This document shows, piece by piece, positions 10,245-22,137 of a DNA stretch of 64,000 bases; position 1 is the stretch's first letter; each line of letters starts with the position of its first letter. A program made the translations under genes and the position numbers. The DNA comes from Tetrapyrgos nigripes. Its lineage: Eukaryota; Basidiomycota; Agaricomycetes; Agaricales; Campanellaceae. The stretch is taken from the NCBI GenBank assembly GCA_013368315.1, contig JAACJM010000039.1:489022-553021 (forward strand). Direction: 5' to 3'. The notes under the pieces are model-generated. The model saw nothing but the letters and a program-made list of their open reading frames with translations. It searched no databases and was not told the origin of the DNA.

Positions 10245-11056
10245 TCATTGTTCACTATGAAAGTCTATGCAGATGGACAGTGCTGGAAAAAGTATAGCAG
10301 ATGATGGAATGCACTGAGATGAGTGCAAGTATGGGGCTACAGGACATTGTGGGCAAGAGGCGATGGGTGTATTTTTGTTCATTATTCTTACTCCTCTTTC
10401 TTCTTCTTGTCTCTGTCTCCAGTTCATTTTCCCTTCCTTCCTTCTGATCGTTCTTTCCTTTCTTTCCTCTAATTTGCAATATATATCACCTGCTCAACTA
10501 TTCTTGAGGAGTTGCTTCTCTGCTTCTGTTTTCACTTCTGTACTATCATTTCTTTCCTCATTCTTTCAGTGCTTGGCCTTTTGTTGCTTGCCCTCTATCT
10601 TAATCTACCAAGTATTAGCCAATCTCACCTCTTGCCTTTCTCACAGTTGTCCTCACAACCGCCTGGGTCAAACTCATCACCAACCCCAAACTCTTCTATT
10701 GTCAACATGTCAAAACCAGGGACCACAAACTCATTGTCACTTTTGCCTGTCTCTTGTGCTATCTTGGTGAAGATTGGTGCAGCAGGAGCACTGGGTATAG
10801 CGTGTGGTGTGAGGTTGGTAGTTGCCTTGGGGTGGGTTGTAGTTCCTAGGAAGAGTAACAGTGATAGGTTTGGGAAGAGTGTGATGGGAGAGAAAGGATT
10901 GTTGAAGGAGTGAAGATGCCAGGAAATAAATAGTTGGTGAAGGAGACCAATATTGTTCTCATTGGAAATGGTATGGAACTTTCTGGCTTTCAGTCTGAGA
11001 TCATGTGTTTTTGGCTTTCCTTTGCATTGTGCTTTCCTATACATGCTTGATTCCAT
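10245..11056 (-). other. Possible decayed coding region, unknown
   Basis: On the minus strand a 143-residue frame (10625-11056) ends in an acidic segment with EEFGVGDEFDPGG. After a gap, a Lys/Arg/Glu-rich stretch follows (about 10245-10480). The composition is protein-like but matches nothing I recognise. The plus strand is pyrimidine-rich, and its long frames there are probably a consequence. It may be a gene remnant. Confidence 0.25.
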
Positions 11057-11232
11057 CTGATGATCTCTTGCCTCTGTGCTTCAAGATCAAGCTCCCTGAC
11101 ACTGATTTTGTGGTTGTTATCCACAAATTTTCCTTTCTGAAGATATGTTGGCCTTGCAGTTTTTGCATATTTTCAAAAACAGTACCATATATTCACATAT
11201 ATTCTGCTGTTTTTGAACAGCTGATGCTGTAA

Positions 11233-11370
11233 CACGGCATGCAAATCCAGTAAATACAGCACCATACAGCAGTATTACGGGAGCCTTACTGCCGGTAATC
11301 CCAAAATTGGTAGTAAGGCTCCAGTAATACTGCTGTATGACACCATATTTACTGGGATTTGCCTGCCGTG
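11233..11370. mobile_element. 138-base foldback MITE with TAA target duplication
   Basis: The whole element is a near-perfect hairpin: it begins CACGGCATGCAAATCC and ends GGATTTGCCTGCCGTG, with arms of about 60 bases around a short loop. TAA flanks it at 11230-11232 and 11371-11373. The arm copy at 29171 shows the empty site (GATGCTGTAATAC). A 3-base TAA duplication suggests PIF/Harbinger mobilisation, which is an inference. Confidence 0.85.
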
Positions 11371-11654
11371 TAATACTAAAGCAAAAGTAGTGGACCTATC
11401 TTCCACACAAGATTTGCAAAAGCTATGGAATCTCAGTAGCAGCCTTCCAGGCCCAGTTTCTCCTACCAAATATAGTATAACTGGGCCCAGTGGCCATTAT
11501 TTTGCATTAAGCGAGTGAGCAGAACTCACAGCATCCTGGCACTGCCCCTGGGAGCAAATGTGAGCACAATTTTTGCAGCACACACTCCAATACTGTCCAC
11601 ATTACCAAAAGTGGGCAGGATTGGATGGGACAGTGGGTGGGGCTTTAGAGGCAG

Positions 11655-14600
11655 TAGGGCTCCTATCGGATCGGATTGGGTTGGATTCGGATGCCATCCG
11701 CTCGGATGGGTGGTTCACAAATCTCAATCCGCATCTCTCGATGGTATCCGACAATCCAACGGATGATCGCCAGATGAGACAGTCTTTGTGCAGTGTAATC
11801 ATTGTAGTAGAGTCTGTAAAATATATTTTACTTTGGTACATAATCTTCAGTAAGGCCACCTTCAAAAACAAGTATGCTACGATGGATCATGAGCTCACTA
11901 CTGGTCTCAGCACTCAGCGAGTGCCTGTGAAGGCCAATCAGATCTCTGCCAACACTAAGTACTCGCTCAACGGCGACCGAAGACCCTGCAGATACCCAAT
12001 TAATATAACATTAGAACGTACAAATCAAAAGACATACCTGGAATAGCAAGCACATCTCTCGCATATGCAGCTAATCTTGGGTAAAACTTGCCGCTCATCT
12101 TCCAAAATGCCAGACAGTCTACATTGTTAGTAGTACGGTCTCCAAGATAACGTGCATATTCTTCTTCAGCCGTCTCAGTAGCACTTAGTGAACCTGCTGA
12201 GGAGCCGAGTAGCGACTCATCATTGAAAAGATCGTCGATAGAGCTGGACCTGCTGTTGGTGTTGGAGACGAAAGGAGTTTGAGGTGTAGTTGAGGGGTTG
12301 GCAGTGGAGGCGGGTGCAGCGGCACTGTATAAAGTGAGACACTCTTTGAAAGCAGTCTCCATCCGATGGCGCCAATCTCTCGTAAAAAGATTGGGATTAG
12401 CTTCAAATAATTTGTGTTTGAGGCGAGGATCTAAAACTGCGTAAAAAATGAGTGAAATACTTCAGAAGAATGATGGTCACATACCTGCTGCAGCGTAATA
12501 GTAATGCGACTCATATGTTGACTTGTCGTAGTACTTTTCCAGCTTCTCTTTACATGCAACAAGCCCTGCCTGCACACTTGCGTTCTTCTTTGCAATGTCC
12601 GATTCCATGAATTTATCGACTGCGTTCATGAGCTTGACATAAACGAGGAGAGAGGCAGAGAGAGTAGGAAAGTTGCCGGCCGACATTTTCTCTGAGCATG
12701 TACGAAATATCTGGAAGAGATGTTGAGTACTACCCAGACTAGATTACCAGTCGTCACACACCTCTAAGAATTCGATGATCACATCTACGACTTCCCATTC
12801 CTCAGAGCTGATCTTGTACTTTTTGTAGAGGTCGTTCCGCCTGTATAAAACGTGTTAGTATAGTACTTGCAATGAGGAATAGAAGATACCCACAGCACGA
12901 AGTTCTTTAGCCCGCTTAACCATAAAATATGTTGAGTTCCATCTGGTTATAATATCAAGGATAAGGTTGAGTAGGCGCAGCTTCACGGAGGGGTCGCTGA
13001 TAGCATTGACGATGCTAATGGTCTTGCGGAACTCCTCTGACCGCTGTGGTGACGAACGTGTCAGTTTTGATATTTGACAGATCTATAATTAGCAAGTCAG
13101 TTCCAATGCACGTTTGAAGGCGGCAGTGCACATACCTTTTGGACCACGACTTCCACGTCAATTCCATCTCTTACCTGAGCTGCCAGCAGTTCTTCATCGG
13201 ACATCTCAGCCATCCCCTCATCTTGTACAGTCACCTCCTCTGCCGTCTCCTCAGGATTCTTTTCCAGGCCAGCACTACCAGGGGTTTCTACCTGATTGGG
13301 GTCAATATCATCCTCACCAACTGCCTTCAGCTCGATCAAGAAAGCCCGGACTGCAAGATGGATTGCATGAGGAAGACAACGGACTGTCATTTCCTCAGGA
13401 TCATACCAGGTACGCTGACTTGCCTCGTTGAGAATTGAGGCCAGTTCCTGACGTAAAGTGTCGTTGTTGCTAGCGTTATCAGCTGCTAGTGTGCTGAACT
13501 GCCCATGAAGTGAGTACGCAAGTAATAATCATTGAATAGTATCCATACTCACATCATCAGCCAGACCATAATCAATAATCTTTTTTGCAAGCAATTCCGC
13601 CATATTTTTTCCGGTATGTTGTCCTTTGAGATGTGGGAAGTCGAAGAGCAGTGAGGCCATTTCCCATTCTTTCCGTTATGAAGGAAACAACGATAGCCAA
13701 GTATGCGAGGTTATTGTTGGATGTCCACGCGTCAGCAGCAAACACTTTTTTTTCCAGGTGCGTTCTATATCTTATATCAGTACTACAAACTTTTTGTATT
13801 AATATAAGACTTACCTTCAGATATTCCTTCAAGCGTTTCTCGGCCTTTTCGTACTCCCCCTGAATATGGTTCTTCGCAGCATCCGCCTTCACCATTCTAG
13901 CACCGTAGGCAGGGCGAAGATGGGTAACGAATCGATGAAAAGCTTGATTTTCCACTTCTAGAAATTCTTCGCAGCTCAGAACCATCCATTCAGCCAACAG
14001 CCAATCTGCCATGGGGAAGTCAAATGCCTGTCGACAACGGTAAGCTCCTATCACCTTGTAATTATTCTGCATTGTACTCACCTTGTTTGTCCACGAATGC
14101 AACATCAGCTGCTGTGTAGATCCTTCTGCTGGAGCCGTGGAACGATTTGGGAAGCGAGCAGACATATCTTCAGTGTTGCGAGCGGTCCATACATTGGTAT
14201 GTTTTGCTTTGAAATGATTTAAAAAGTTACTCGTTGACCCTCTTCCACTGATATTCCATTTCCACTTCTTTTCTGGCAGCTTCTTCGCACTACAAAATGC
14301 ACACGCCATTTTGCAGGATACCAGCCTTCCCTCCTCGTGTTCGGGCTCCACCATAATCAGAAATGTATACACGAGGGACTCCTTCTTCTGAAATTGAGGA
14401 TGGTCTGCGACACACGAAGATTTGGGATGGCCAGGCATACTGAGTCGATGCTTGAGGTCCGTAGTTTCATTTTCGTCGTCGTCTATCTCAATAACCGTGG
14501 GTCCAGGATTGACAAGTGTGGGAGTTGGGGTGGGATTCAGAGTGGGTGTATATGTAGGATTTGTAGCGAGAGTAGGATCTGGGAGGGTAGGAGTAGGATC

Positions 14601-15037
14601 TGGTTCAGACTCAGCTCCCTCCTCAGAGTGTGTGCGTCTGGGGGTAGATTTTTCGTTTGTTTTGCGAGCTTTTTGCGTGCCACGAGGCTGATGTGTGGAT
14701 GATGTGGCGTCTTCGCTACCATCTATGCATTGTTTACGTTTATGCTGGCGTCTTGAACCATCAGGAAGCACCAGTGTGGGATCGGGGCGGTCGTGTTCCA
14801 CCATGTTAAGTAGACTCGAAAATCTTTTCTGTAAAAAATTTGTTGTGTACACTACCAATTATAGTACTGTATAGAACCACGGAAACTTCCAGTGTAGGGC
14901 TTTCCATCTGCGGATGATCTGCAGATTGGTTGGATACCATCCGTCGGTTGGGAGAGAAGGAGAGGGCCATCCGCATCCGAGTCTGAGCCAGCAATCGCTC
15001 AGATGGCGCCGGATCATCCGATCTGATAGGAGCCCTA
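11655..15037 (-). mobile_element. Full-length hAT DNA transposon with perfect 8-base target duplication
   Basis: Both ends read TAGGGCTCCTATC inward. AGAGGCAG flanks the element exactly at 11647-11654 and 15038-15045, the 8-base duplication expected of hAT. Subterminal regions carry many CGGAT/ATCCG motifs, likely transposase binding sites. The interior holds a complete-looking transposase gene on the minus strand. The target is the left arm of the arm element. The two termini diverge after the first dozen bases. Confidence 0.92.
11836..14858 (-). CDS. hAT transposase with N-terminal BED zinc finger
   Basis: A minus-strand gene with several short introns cuts and pastes the element at 11655-15037. 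The first large exon (14858-13572) has a low-complexity N-terminus, then a BED-type finger (Cys-Ala-Phe-Cys ... His-Phe-Lys-Ala-Lys-His, about residues 180-225). The RNase-H-like core follows, with VFAADAWTS and, in the next exon near 13490, LAADNASNND. A short exon near 12930 has the TRWNSTYFM motif. The C-terminal dimerisation segment is split between about 12050-12190 (CLAFWK) and a last exon (about 11836-11990) with SSVAVERVLSVGRDLIGL and the RHSLS motif, ending in TAA. I saw no internal stop once introns are allowed for. The start could be Met at 14858 or the Met about 19 codons further in, at MVEHDRPDP. The 460-base duplication copied the 5' exon start at 15124-15318. Confidence 0.85.
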
Positions 15038-15671
15038 AGAGGCAGGTCTGGCAGGTTTTTCCCATGACCCCTAAGAGGTGCAGGCATTTGAACCAAATAT
15101 GGTATGATTGGGCCCAGTGGCCATTATTTTGCATTAAGTGAGTGAGCAGAACTCACAGCATCCTGGCACTGCCCCTGGAAGCGTGTTTTGAGTACTTTTG
15201 CAAATGTGAGCCTTGAACCATCAGGAAGCACCAGTGTGGGATCGGGGCGGTCGTGTTCCACCATGTTAAGTAGACTCGAAAATCTTTTCTGTAAAAAATT
15301 TGTTGTGTACACTACCAATTATAGTACTGTATAGAACCACGGAAACTTCCGGTGTAGGGCTTTCCATCTGCGGATGATCTGCAGATTGGTTGGATACCAT
15401 CCGTCGGTTGGGGGAGAAGGAGAGGGCCATCCGCATCCGAGTCTGAGCCAGCAATCGCTCAGATGGCGCCGGATCATCCGATCTGATAGGAGCCCTAAGA
15501 GGCAGGTCTGGCAGGTTTTTCCCATGACCCCTAAGAGGTGCAGGCATTTGAACCAAATATGGTATGATTGGGCCCAGTGGCCATTATTTTGCATTAAGTG
15601 AGTGAGCAGAACTCACAGCATCCTGGCACTGCCCCTGGAAGCGTGTTTTGAGTACTTTTGCAAATGTGAGC
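14752..15671. repeat. 460-base perfect-phase tandem duplication covering the hAT 5' end and flank
   Basis: 14752-15211 and 15212-15671 differ at only a few positions (for example A/G in TTCC[A/G]GTGTAGG). Each copy contains the start of the transposase exon, the whole terminal region and adjacent arm sequence. It therefore arose after the hAT insertion and is very recent. Confidence 0.9.
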
Positions 15672-16503
15672 ACAATTTTTGCAGCACACACTCCAATACT
15701 GTCCACATTACCAAAAGTAGGCAGGTCTGGCAGGTTTTTTCCCATGACCCCTAAGAGGTGCAGGCATCTGATAGGGTCTGGAATACTGCCACATTAGCAA
15801 AAGTGGGCAGGATTAGATGGGACAGTGGGCAGGGCCTTAGGGGCAGGTCTGTCTGGTTTTTTTTCCATGACCCCTAGGAGGTGCAGGCACTTGATAGGGT
15901 CTGGAATCTGCAACTGGAATAGGGGTAGGGGCTGTGGCTGGCTCAGAAAATGCAAAATAAATTCTGGGAGCCAGCAATGAAAAATGGTATGGGTAGGTAA
16001 GAGGGTGTAATTTAGGGTGCTGAATCCAGATATAAAATTAGATTTGCAATATCTGCACTGGTTACAAAGATATGGGCAAAAATACTGTCTAATAGTAAAA
16101 GACCAGAATAGGTACTGACCATTGCATCCAATCAGCTCTAATCTTGGTGTAAGCTGGTAGTATAGCACATTTATATATCCTGAATATGGGAATATAGTTT
16201 ATTATCCCAGATAATTACATCCTGAGGAGCTATTCTCAAATCAATGTCTGAAAATGGCAAAATTTGGGATGACCATGAACACAGCATAGTATGCCATTCA
16301 ATATAGTTGTGGATATGTCTACTGGGATATTTTGGGTTGCTGAATCCTAATATCCACTCAGATAGTCCATATCTCTCACAGTTCTTCTGCTATTTGACAT
16401 TTACCCCTAAGCATAGGTACCTGTGGCACCTGCAAATATGGATCTTATAAAATTGTGTGGGTAGGTAGGTAAGTGTTATTCAATGCTCTAAACATGAATA
16501 TGT
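15672..16503. repeat. Left arm of the arm element, inner part
   Basis: This is reverse-complementary to 21020-21900 and directly similar to 29400-30112. It includes two copies of a unit around GCAAAAGTGGGCAGGATT and CATGACCCCTAGGAGG, then a unique AT-rich part ending near AACATGAATATG. Confidence 0.8.
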
Positions 16504-17056
16504 TATTATATCTGCCATATCTTCCAGTAACAGGCTTCAATTCCCAATTTATTTTCAAAAGCGAAAATAGCACTTTTTTGATCTTATTCCACAGGTTATC
16601 CTAGATGGTCATACTTTGTATTCCTTCATTTAGCATTATTGAAAAGACAATAATCCATCCATCATGTCTAGCAGGTGTTCCAGTTACATCCAGAAGCTTA
16701 AAGTCATATAATGATACTGTTGTGACAGTATTCTTTCAGGATATTTTCGTTCATTTTCTGTTTCTTTTCTTCATCAGTCACTGCCTTTTGATCATCATTT
16801 TGTTCATCCTTTGCCCTATCTTTTGTTTATATTTCCTTGATCATCTATGCACAGCTACTATCTCCTGTTTCATCATTTGTTCATCTTTTTATGATACATC
16901 TCTTACAGAGACACTATGCACAGCTTGTTCATCTTTTGTTCATCTTTTCATGATACATCTCTTACAGGGACAATAGGCTGTACTTTGATTGTTCTGGACA
17001 GTTCTCTGATTCCTTTCTTTGCTTTACTTAGCTTTTATCTTTCTTTCTGTTCTGTG

Positions 17057-17064
17057 TATATAAG
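17057..17064 (+). promoter_or_regulatory. TATA box candidate before the arm-element gene
   Basis: TATATAAG lies about 120 bases before the first Met at 17185. It follows a C/T-rich stretch with a local duplication of a TGATACATCTCTTACAG block near 16890 and 16950. Confidence 0.4.
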
Positions 17065-17184
17065 CGACCTAGCCAATGTCTGGTGTGTATCTCACCTTCA
17101 AACCACTCTATAAGACATAGGCACAAGTTCCATGCACTATGATACTCTCTAAACGCTCACTGGTGCAGCAAAAATAGCTCCAGG

Positions 17185-20100
17185 ATGCAAGGAACAAGCT
17201 CACCTCTCAGGAAAACAACAATACTGAATCTACTGCATCCCTTGCCCTCTCATCAAAAAACACATCCTCCAAAAACTTCTAGAACTACTAGAAATACATT
17301 GTCAATTGCTTCACTCACCCAGAAACTTGCAGAACATGATGAAACCATCCAACAGCTTCAGAACTTCATTGCTCTACACAACAACACCATTCTAGGCCTA
17401 AATGATGAAATCCTTTCTGAATCCCTTACACATATCCAGACACTCTCTCATAAAATTGACTTCTTTTGTGATCAGCTCCACACTTCTCAAACCAAAAAAC
17501 GAAATATCACATATCAATTAAACAAGAATGAAGAAGCAAACAAGAAAGCTCAGAAATGCATCAACTGACTTCAGAACAATATTATCTCCCTACAAGAACA
17601 GCATTCCCTCGGAATCCACTCAGTTACAAGGACAGTGCTGACACCCAAATCAAACTTTTTGATAAAATTTTTTCTGAGTACTCGGCTCTCCAATCATCCC
17701 ACACTGACATCTCCACTCACTTGTCTGATAGCCTCCAAAAGGTTCAAGATCTCCATGCAAGGATTTACGCACTTGAAAAGCAAGTTGATTGTGTGCAGAT
17801 GGCTCGTGATGAAGCCTGTGCAGACTACAATAGGATTGCACTCTGGAATGTGAAGCAAGGAGGAATGTATATCCTCCAAGCTCATATCCTTTATCGCAAG
17901 CTTAACGAAGCTGGATCCATGGATATAGAGCTAGCCCTTCAGTCCTGTGCTGAGGCATTTGGTGTACAAGTCCTGGATGTGATGAGTGATTGTACTGGTA
18001 GATGTGCTCTGAAGGAAATGGGGATCTTTGGTCTGATTCAGATTGGATGAGAGATTCTTTGGCACCATGTACATCTTTGTTTCCATTTATTCTGGGTTCA
18101 TCTACTAATTTTGCCATTTAAGTGCTTGATGAAAGTACAGACAGTACTACGATGAAGGGCATAACTCAAGAATGCACCCACTATACCTACCTTGCTCCAT
18201 CTTATGCACCTGATGTTGACAACAGTGATCAGTCTACTTGGTCATTGCAAACCCAATTCATTAATACAACTCCTGCTATCCATCACACAGCTGCATCTCA
18301 ATTTGAAGGATCTCAAAAGAACAGTACTACTGTTGTGCAAATGTACAACAGCTCTCCAATGAGTGCATGGGATGGGAGGACACTGGATGAGGATGACTGG
18401 GCATGAAAACAGACCTTTCAGAATATGGACCATGCTAGCAACAGGAAGAAGTTCAAACTAACACAAGAATTCAAGAAGGAATTGGTATTTTGGGACTTGG
18501 CTGGACTACAGATGGAGTTAATGATGGCAGATGAAATTCTCTTCATGATGACATCTTGAAGGCTTCAGGACTCAAGAAGAATCAAGCTGATCAGCTGTAA
18601 GTGATGTCCTTTTATTATTCTCATTTTCAGACGTAGGACACCTGAATGTTGTAACCAAATCTCCAAGCAACTATTCGAGCAGAAACTGGAAAAGGAGGCA
18701 TTTGACACATTATCTTCCAAGGAACAGCAGCTTTTGCATCTCTTTCTATTCTTCGGATGCAGAGTGTATAAAGATCTCAACACTACGAAATATGGCTACA
18801 TCAAAATGTCCCAGACCTTGGACCCTGCGATCTCAGGAACAAGTCCCAAGATGTTGCTATGCAGAATTGCCATTGACAATGCTGACACAGATGCTATTGA
18901 CTGTATGGCTGCCTCAATTCCTCACGATGCCATCAAACTTTGTGAACTTCTTGGTTCTCTTGTCTGCCATCTGAATGGCGATACAGGCTATCAAGATCGG
19001 CATCAAATCTTTATGGAGAAAGAGAAGTCTGAGCAACATGGCTACACCAAGCAAGAGTGCTCTGGCAAGTTCCCCAATACAGCATGTGTTCATTATTCCT
19101 CATTTGTAGATGCCACTACAGAGACAATCAAGGAGGTGGATTTGTATGTGGTGATGATCAAGAATGTATGCAATGGGAAAGTGAAGAGAGGTATGAACCA
19201 TCTCAAGGAGAATGTACACAAGGTAAGTACCTCCATCAATGATTATTCTACCACATGGACTAACAATTTGCTGTTTATAGGGACTCAACACATACCAACA
19301 CTTACTGAACTCGTGGCTTTAGCCCTTTACAGTGCTACCGTGTCGAAGCTTTATATCTGCGATGTTTGAACTGTCAATCCCAAGTCTGGCAAGAATTTTG
19401 TGAGTGCTCTCAGCCCTGAAATGATCAACCTCCATCATAAAGTCCCACACTCAATCCTGACCTACTCAAGGAAGGTGCATCTTTTGAGGGTGTCACACTT
19501 AACAGCAAACCCTTTATCAACCCTATGCTTCTTGCCACTGTCATTCTCATCAAAGACGAGCTCCCTGACCTTCCACTCATGATATCTGTGAAAGGCTGGC
19601 ATGTATTCACTCAAGAATACTCTGAGTCAGGCTTTATCTGAAGGCCCTTGGCAATGTTCCCATGACCAACGATCCAAATGAAGGTGGACTTGGATCTCTA
19701 CACATCTATCTTTGACACAACCCGAGCAGTAACGCCACAAATTTCTCTCATCAATTCCATGTTTGCAAGAACAATACTGTCAGCTTTGTTCAGAAAAATG
19801 CCACAACTGAAGATCAAATTTTTGTGATGCGGAAGGCACAGGAGTTGGAAGCAATGGGTGAGCACTGGAAGTTCAAAGAAGAATATATTGCAGTGCAGAA
19901 ACATAGAGCAGATGTGGCAAGAGTTCAGAAGTGAGATGTGGAAGTAGCGTTGTTGTGGACCATGAATTGATTGAGAAGATGACTATGAAGCAGTTGATGG
20001 ACTAGTTTAAGTATCACAAACAGATTCTTGGTGACCCCGTCCTCGCAAAGATTCCTTTGACAGCGGTCAACCTCAAGGAAAAGGCTGCTCTCACATGCTG

Positions 20101-20252
20101 GTATGTCAGCTTATCTTTCAAGTTCCTTCATAAAACCTCCCTTTTACACTTGTGCAAACATTGATCAATAGTGGTTCAGACTCAGAAACAGCTTCCTATG
20201 ACACGGGTGATGGGGATTCCAACAACAACAACGGCATGAATGATGATGCATG
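17185..20252 (+). pseudogene. Decayed multi-copy basidiomycete gene inside the arm element (candidate transposase or passenger)
   Basis: The N-terminal part (17185-17850) is strongly coiled-coil (heptad-like Leu/Ile with Gln/Glu/Lys) with one frameshift near 17570-17660. A short conserved block follows at 17850-18045 (GMYILQAH ... QSCAEAFGV ... MSDCTG ... EMGIFG). The middle (18125-19400) has NHT/HHTAASQ-like, LFLFFGCRVYKDLN, NADTDAI, GYQDRHQIFM and FPNTACVHYSS segments. The C-terminus (19650-20252) has DPNEGGLGS, an Asn-rich acidic tail and stop. I recognise this domain order from a large family of hypothetical proteins repeated in agaricomycete genomes, but know no assigned function. Stops and frameshifts after 18050, and in 18400-18660 and 19370-19640, show it is dead. 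Its place between long inverted arms suggests it is the transposase, which is an inference. Confidence 0.6.
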
Positions 20253-20724
20253 ATACTTCACATTATAGTTCTTATTCAAATTGTACTTTTAGATGTCTTT
20301 TCAAGTTGATTCATGGCTACTTCTCAACCACTAGAATCGTGAGATACTAGGATAAGTATGGGTTCCACATCACGGGTAGCCCTGTAGACTTCTGAGAATA
20401 TGTAAGGCATATATTAGACTCATCCTACATAACAAATTTGACAAAAACAGATGGAAATTTTCACTTTTAGTGGAGTACAAATAAAGACAAACAGATACTT
20501 GTAGCACCTAAGCTTATATCTGAGCATATCTTTCAGTGTGGATCACCAAACTCTAGTAGAGAATGTTTGAGAACTACTTATGATCCCAATCAGATAGCCA
20601 GAAGATAGATATATATTCCAATGAAATTGGAAAATAGTATTATTTTCACTCTCTTGAAAATAAACTGGGTTTTGAGTCCTGTAATTTGAGAAGATAGCAA
20701 AACTGACTTCATAATTGTCTTTAA

Positions 20725-22050
20725 GGCATCAATTAACACTTACATACCTACCCACACAATTTTATAAGATCCATATTTGCAGGTGCCACAGGTACCTATC
20801 TATAGGGGTAATTATTAAATAGTGGGGGACCATGAGATATATAGACTATCTGAGTAGATATTCAAATTCAGCGACCCAAAATACCCCAGTAGACATATCT
20901 ACAGTCATATTGAATGGCATACTATGCAGTGTCCATGGTTATCCCAAATTTTGCCATTTTCAGAAATAATCCAGAATAGAGTCTTGGAACTTGAAGTTAT
21001 AACAAATATGAATTCACATTCATGTTTAGGGCATTGAATAACACTTACCTACCTATCCACACAATTTTATAAGATCCATATTTGCAGGTGCCACAGGTAT
21101 CTATGTTTAGAGGTAAATGTCAAATAGAAGAACTGAGTGGATATTAGGATTCAGCAACCCAAAATATCCCAATAGACATATCCACAACTATATTGAATGG
21201 CATACTATGCTGTGTTCATGGTCATCCCAAATTTTGCCATTTTCAGACATTAATTTGAGAATAGCTCCTATAATAAACTATATTCCCATATTCAGGATAT
21301 ATAAGATTGGATGCAATGGCCAGTACCTATTCTGCTCTTTTACTATATTTAGACAGTATTTTTGCCCATATCTTTGTAACCAGTGCAGATATTGCAAACC
21401 TAATTTGATATTTGGATTCAGCACCCTAAATTATATCCTCTTATCTACCCATACCATTTTTCATTGCTGGCTCTCAGAATTTATTTTGCATTTTCTGAGC
21501 CAGCCACAGCCCCTACCCCTATTCTAGTTGCAGATTCCAGACCCTATCGAGTGCCTGCACCCCCTAGGGGTCATGGGAAAAAAACCTGACAGACCTGCCC
21601 CTAAGACCCTGCCCACTGTCCCATCCAATCCTGCCCACTTTTGCTAATGTGGCAGTATTCCAGACCCTATCAGGTCATGGGAAAAACCTGACAGACCTGC
21701 CCCTAAGCCCTGCCCACTGTCCCATCCAACCCCACCCACTTTTGCTAATGTAGCAGTATTCTGAACTCTATCAAATGCCTGTACCTCTTAGGGGTCATGA
21801 GAAAAACCTGCCAGACCTGCCTCTAAAGCACTGCCCACTGTCCCACCCAATCCCAGACAGTATTGGAGTGTGTGCTGCAAAAATTGTGCTCAAAACACGC
21901 TCCTAGGGGCAGTGCCTCACTCACTTAATGCAAAATAATGGCCACTAGGCCCAGTCATAACTGGGCCTGGAAGGCTGCCACCAAGGTTCTATAGCTTTTG
22001 CAAATCTTGTGTGGAAGATAGGTCCATACTTTTTGGTGTTTTGTATATAT
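20725..22050. repeat. Right arm of the arm element with a 300-base internal duplication
   Basis: 21020-22050 is the inverse of the left arm. 20725-20965 repeats the block at 21030-21260 (CACACAATTTTATAAGATCC ... GCAGGTGCCACAGGTA ... GACATATC). The arm ends near GATAGGTCCATACTTTTTGG at 22015-22035. Confidence 0.75.
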
Positions 22051-22137
22051 CAGAGATATATACAGCTTACTTTGTAGATACTTGGGGTTTGCATCGGGCA
22101 TTTTCTAGGAATATATTTGTTTGTAGCTTTCTGAATA

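Larger units (their letters stand above)
11223..22050 (+). mobile_element. Large element with inverted arms of about 1 kb or more and an internal gene (arm element)
   Basis: The left arm (11223-11654 continued at 15046-16503) is repeated inverted at about 21020-22050. Matching blocks include GGACCTATCTTCCACACAAG at the outer end, the CATGACCCCTAGGAGGTGCA repeats, and CAATATCTGCACTGGTTACA further in. Between the arms lies a decayed gene (17185-20252). A MITE, an hAT element and a 460-base duplication occurred later in the left arm. Without them the element is about 6.8 kb. The arms contain internal repeats of roughly 140 and 300 bases. A solo copy of the arm is at 29171-30112. Exact ends and target duplication are uncertain, and no known superfamily is assigned. 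Confidence 0.65.

Noticed and set aside
10363..10913. Plus-strand hydrophobic frames as membrane proteins
   Set aside because: They lie opposite a charged minus-strand frame in a pyrimidine-rich stretch, with no supporting context.
14337..14702. Plus-strand frames of 89-121 residues opposite the hAT exon
   Set aside because: They are antisense shadows of the transposase exon's Pro/Thr-rich region.
15124..15318. A second transposase gene
   Set aside because: It is only the first exon start copied by the 460-base tandem duplication and runs into arm sequence.
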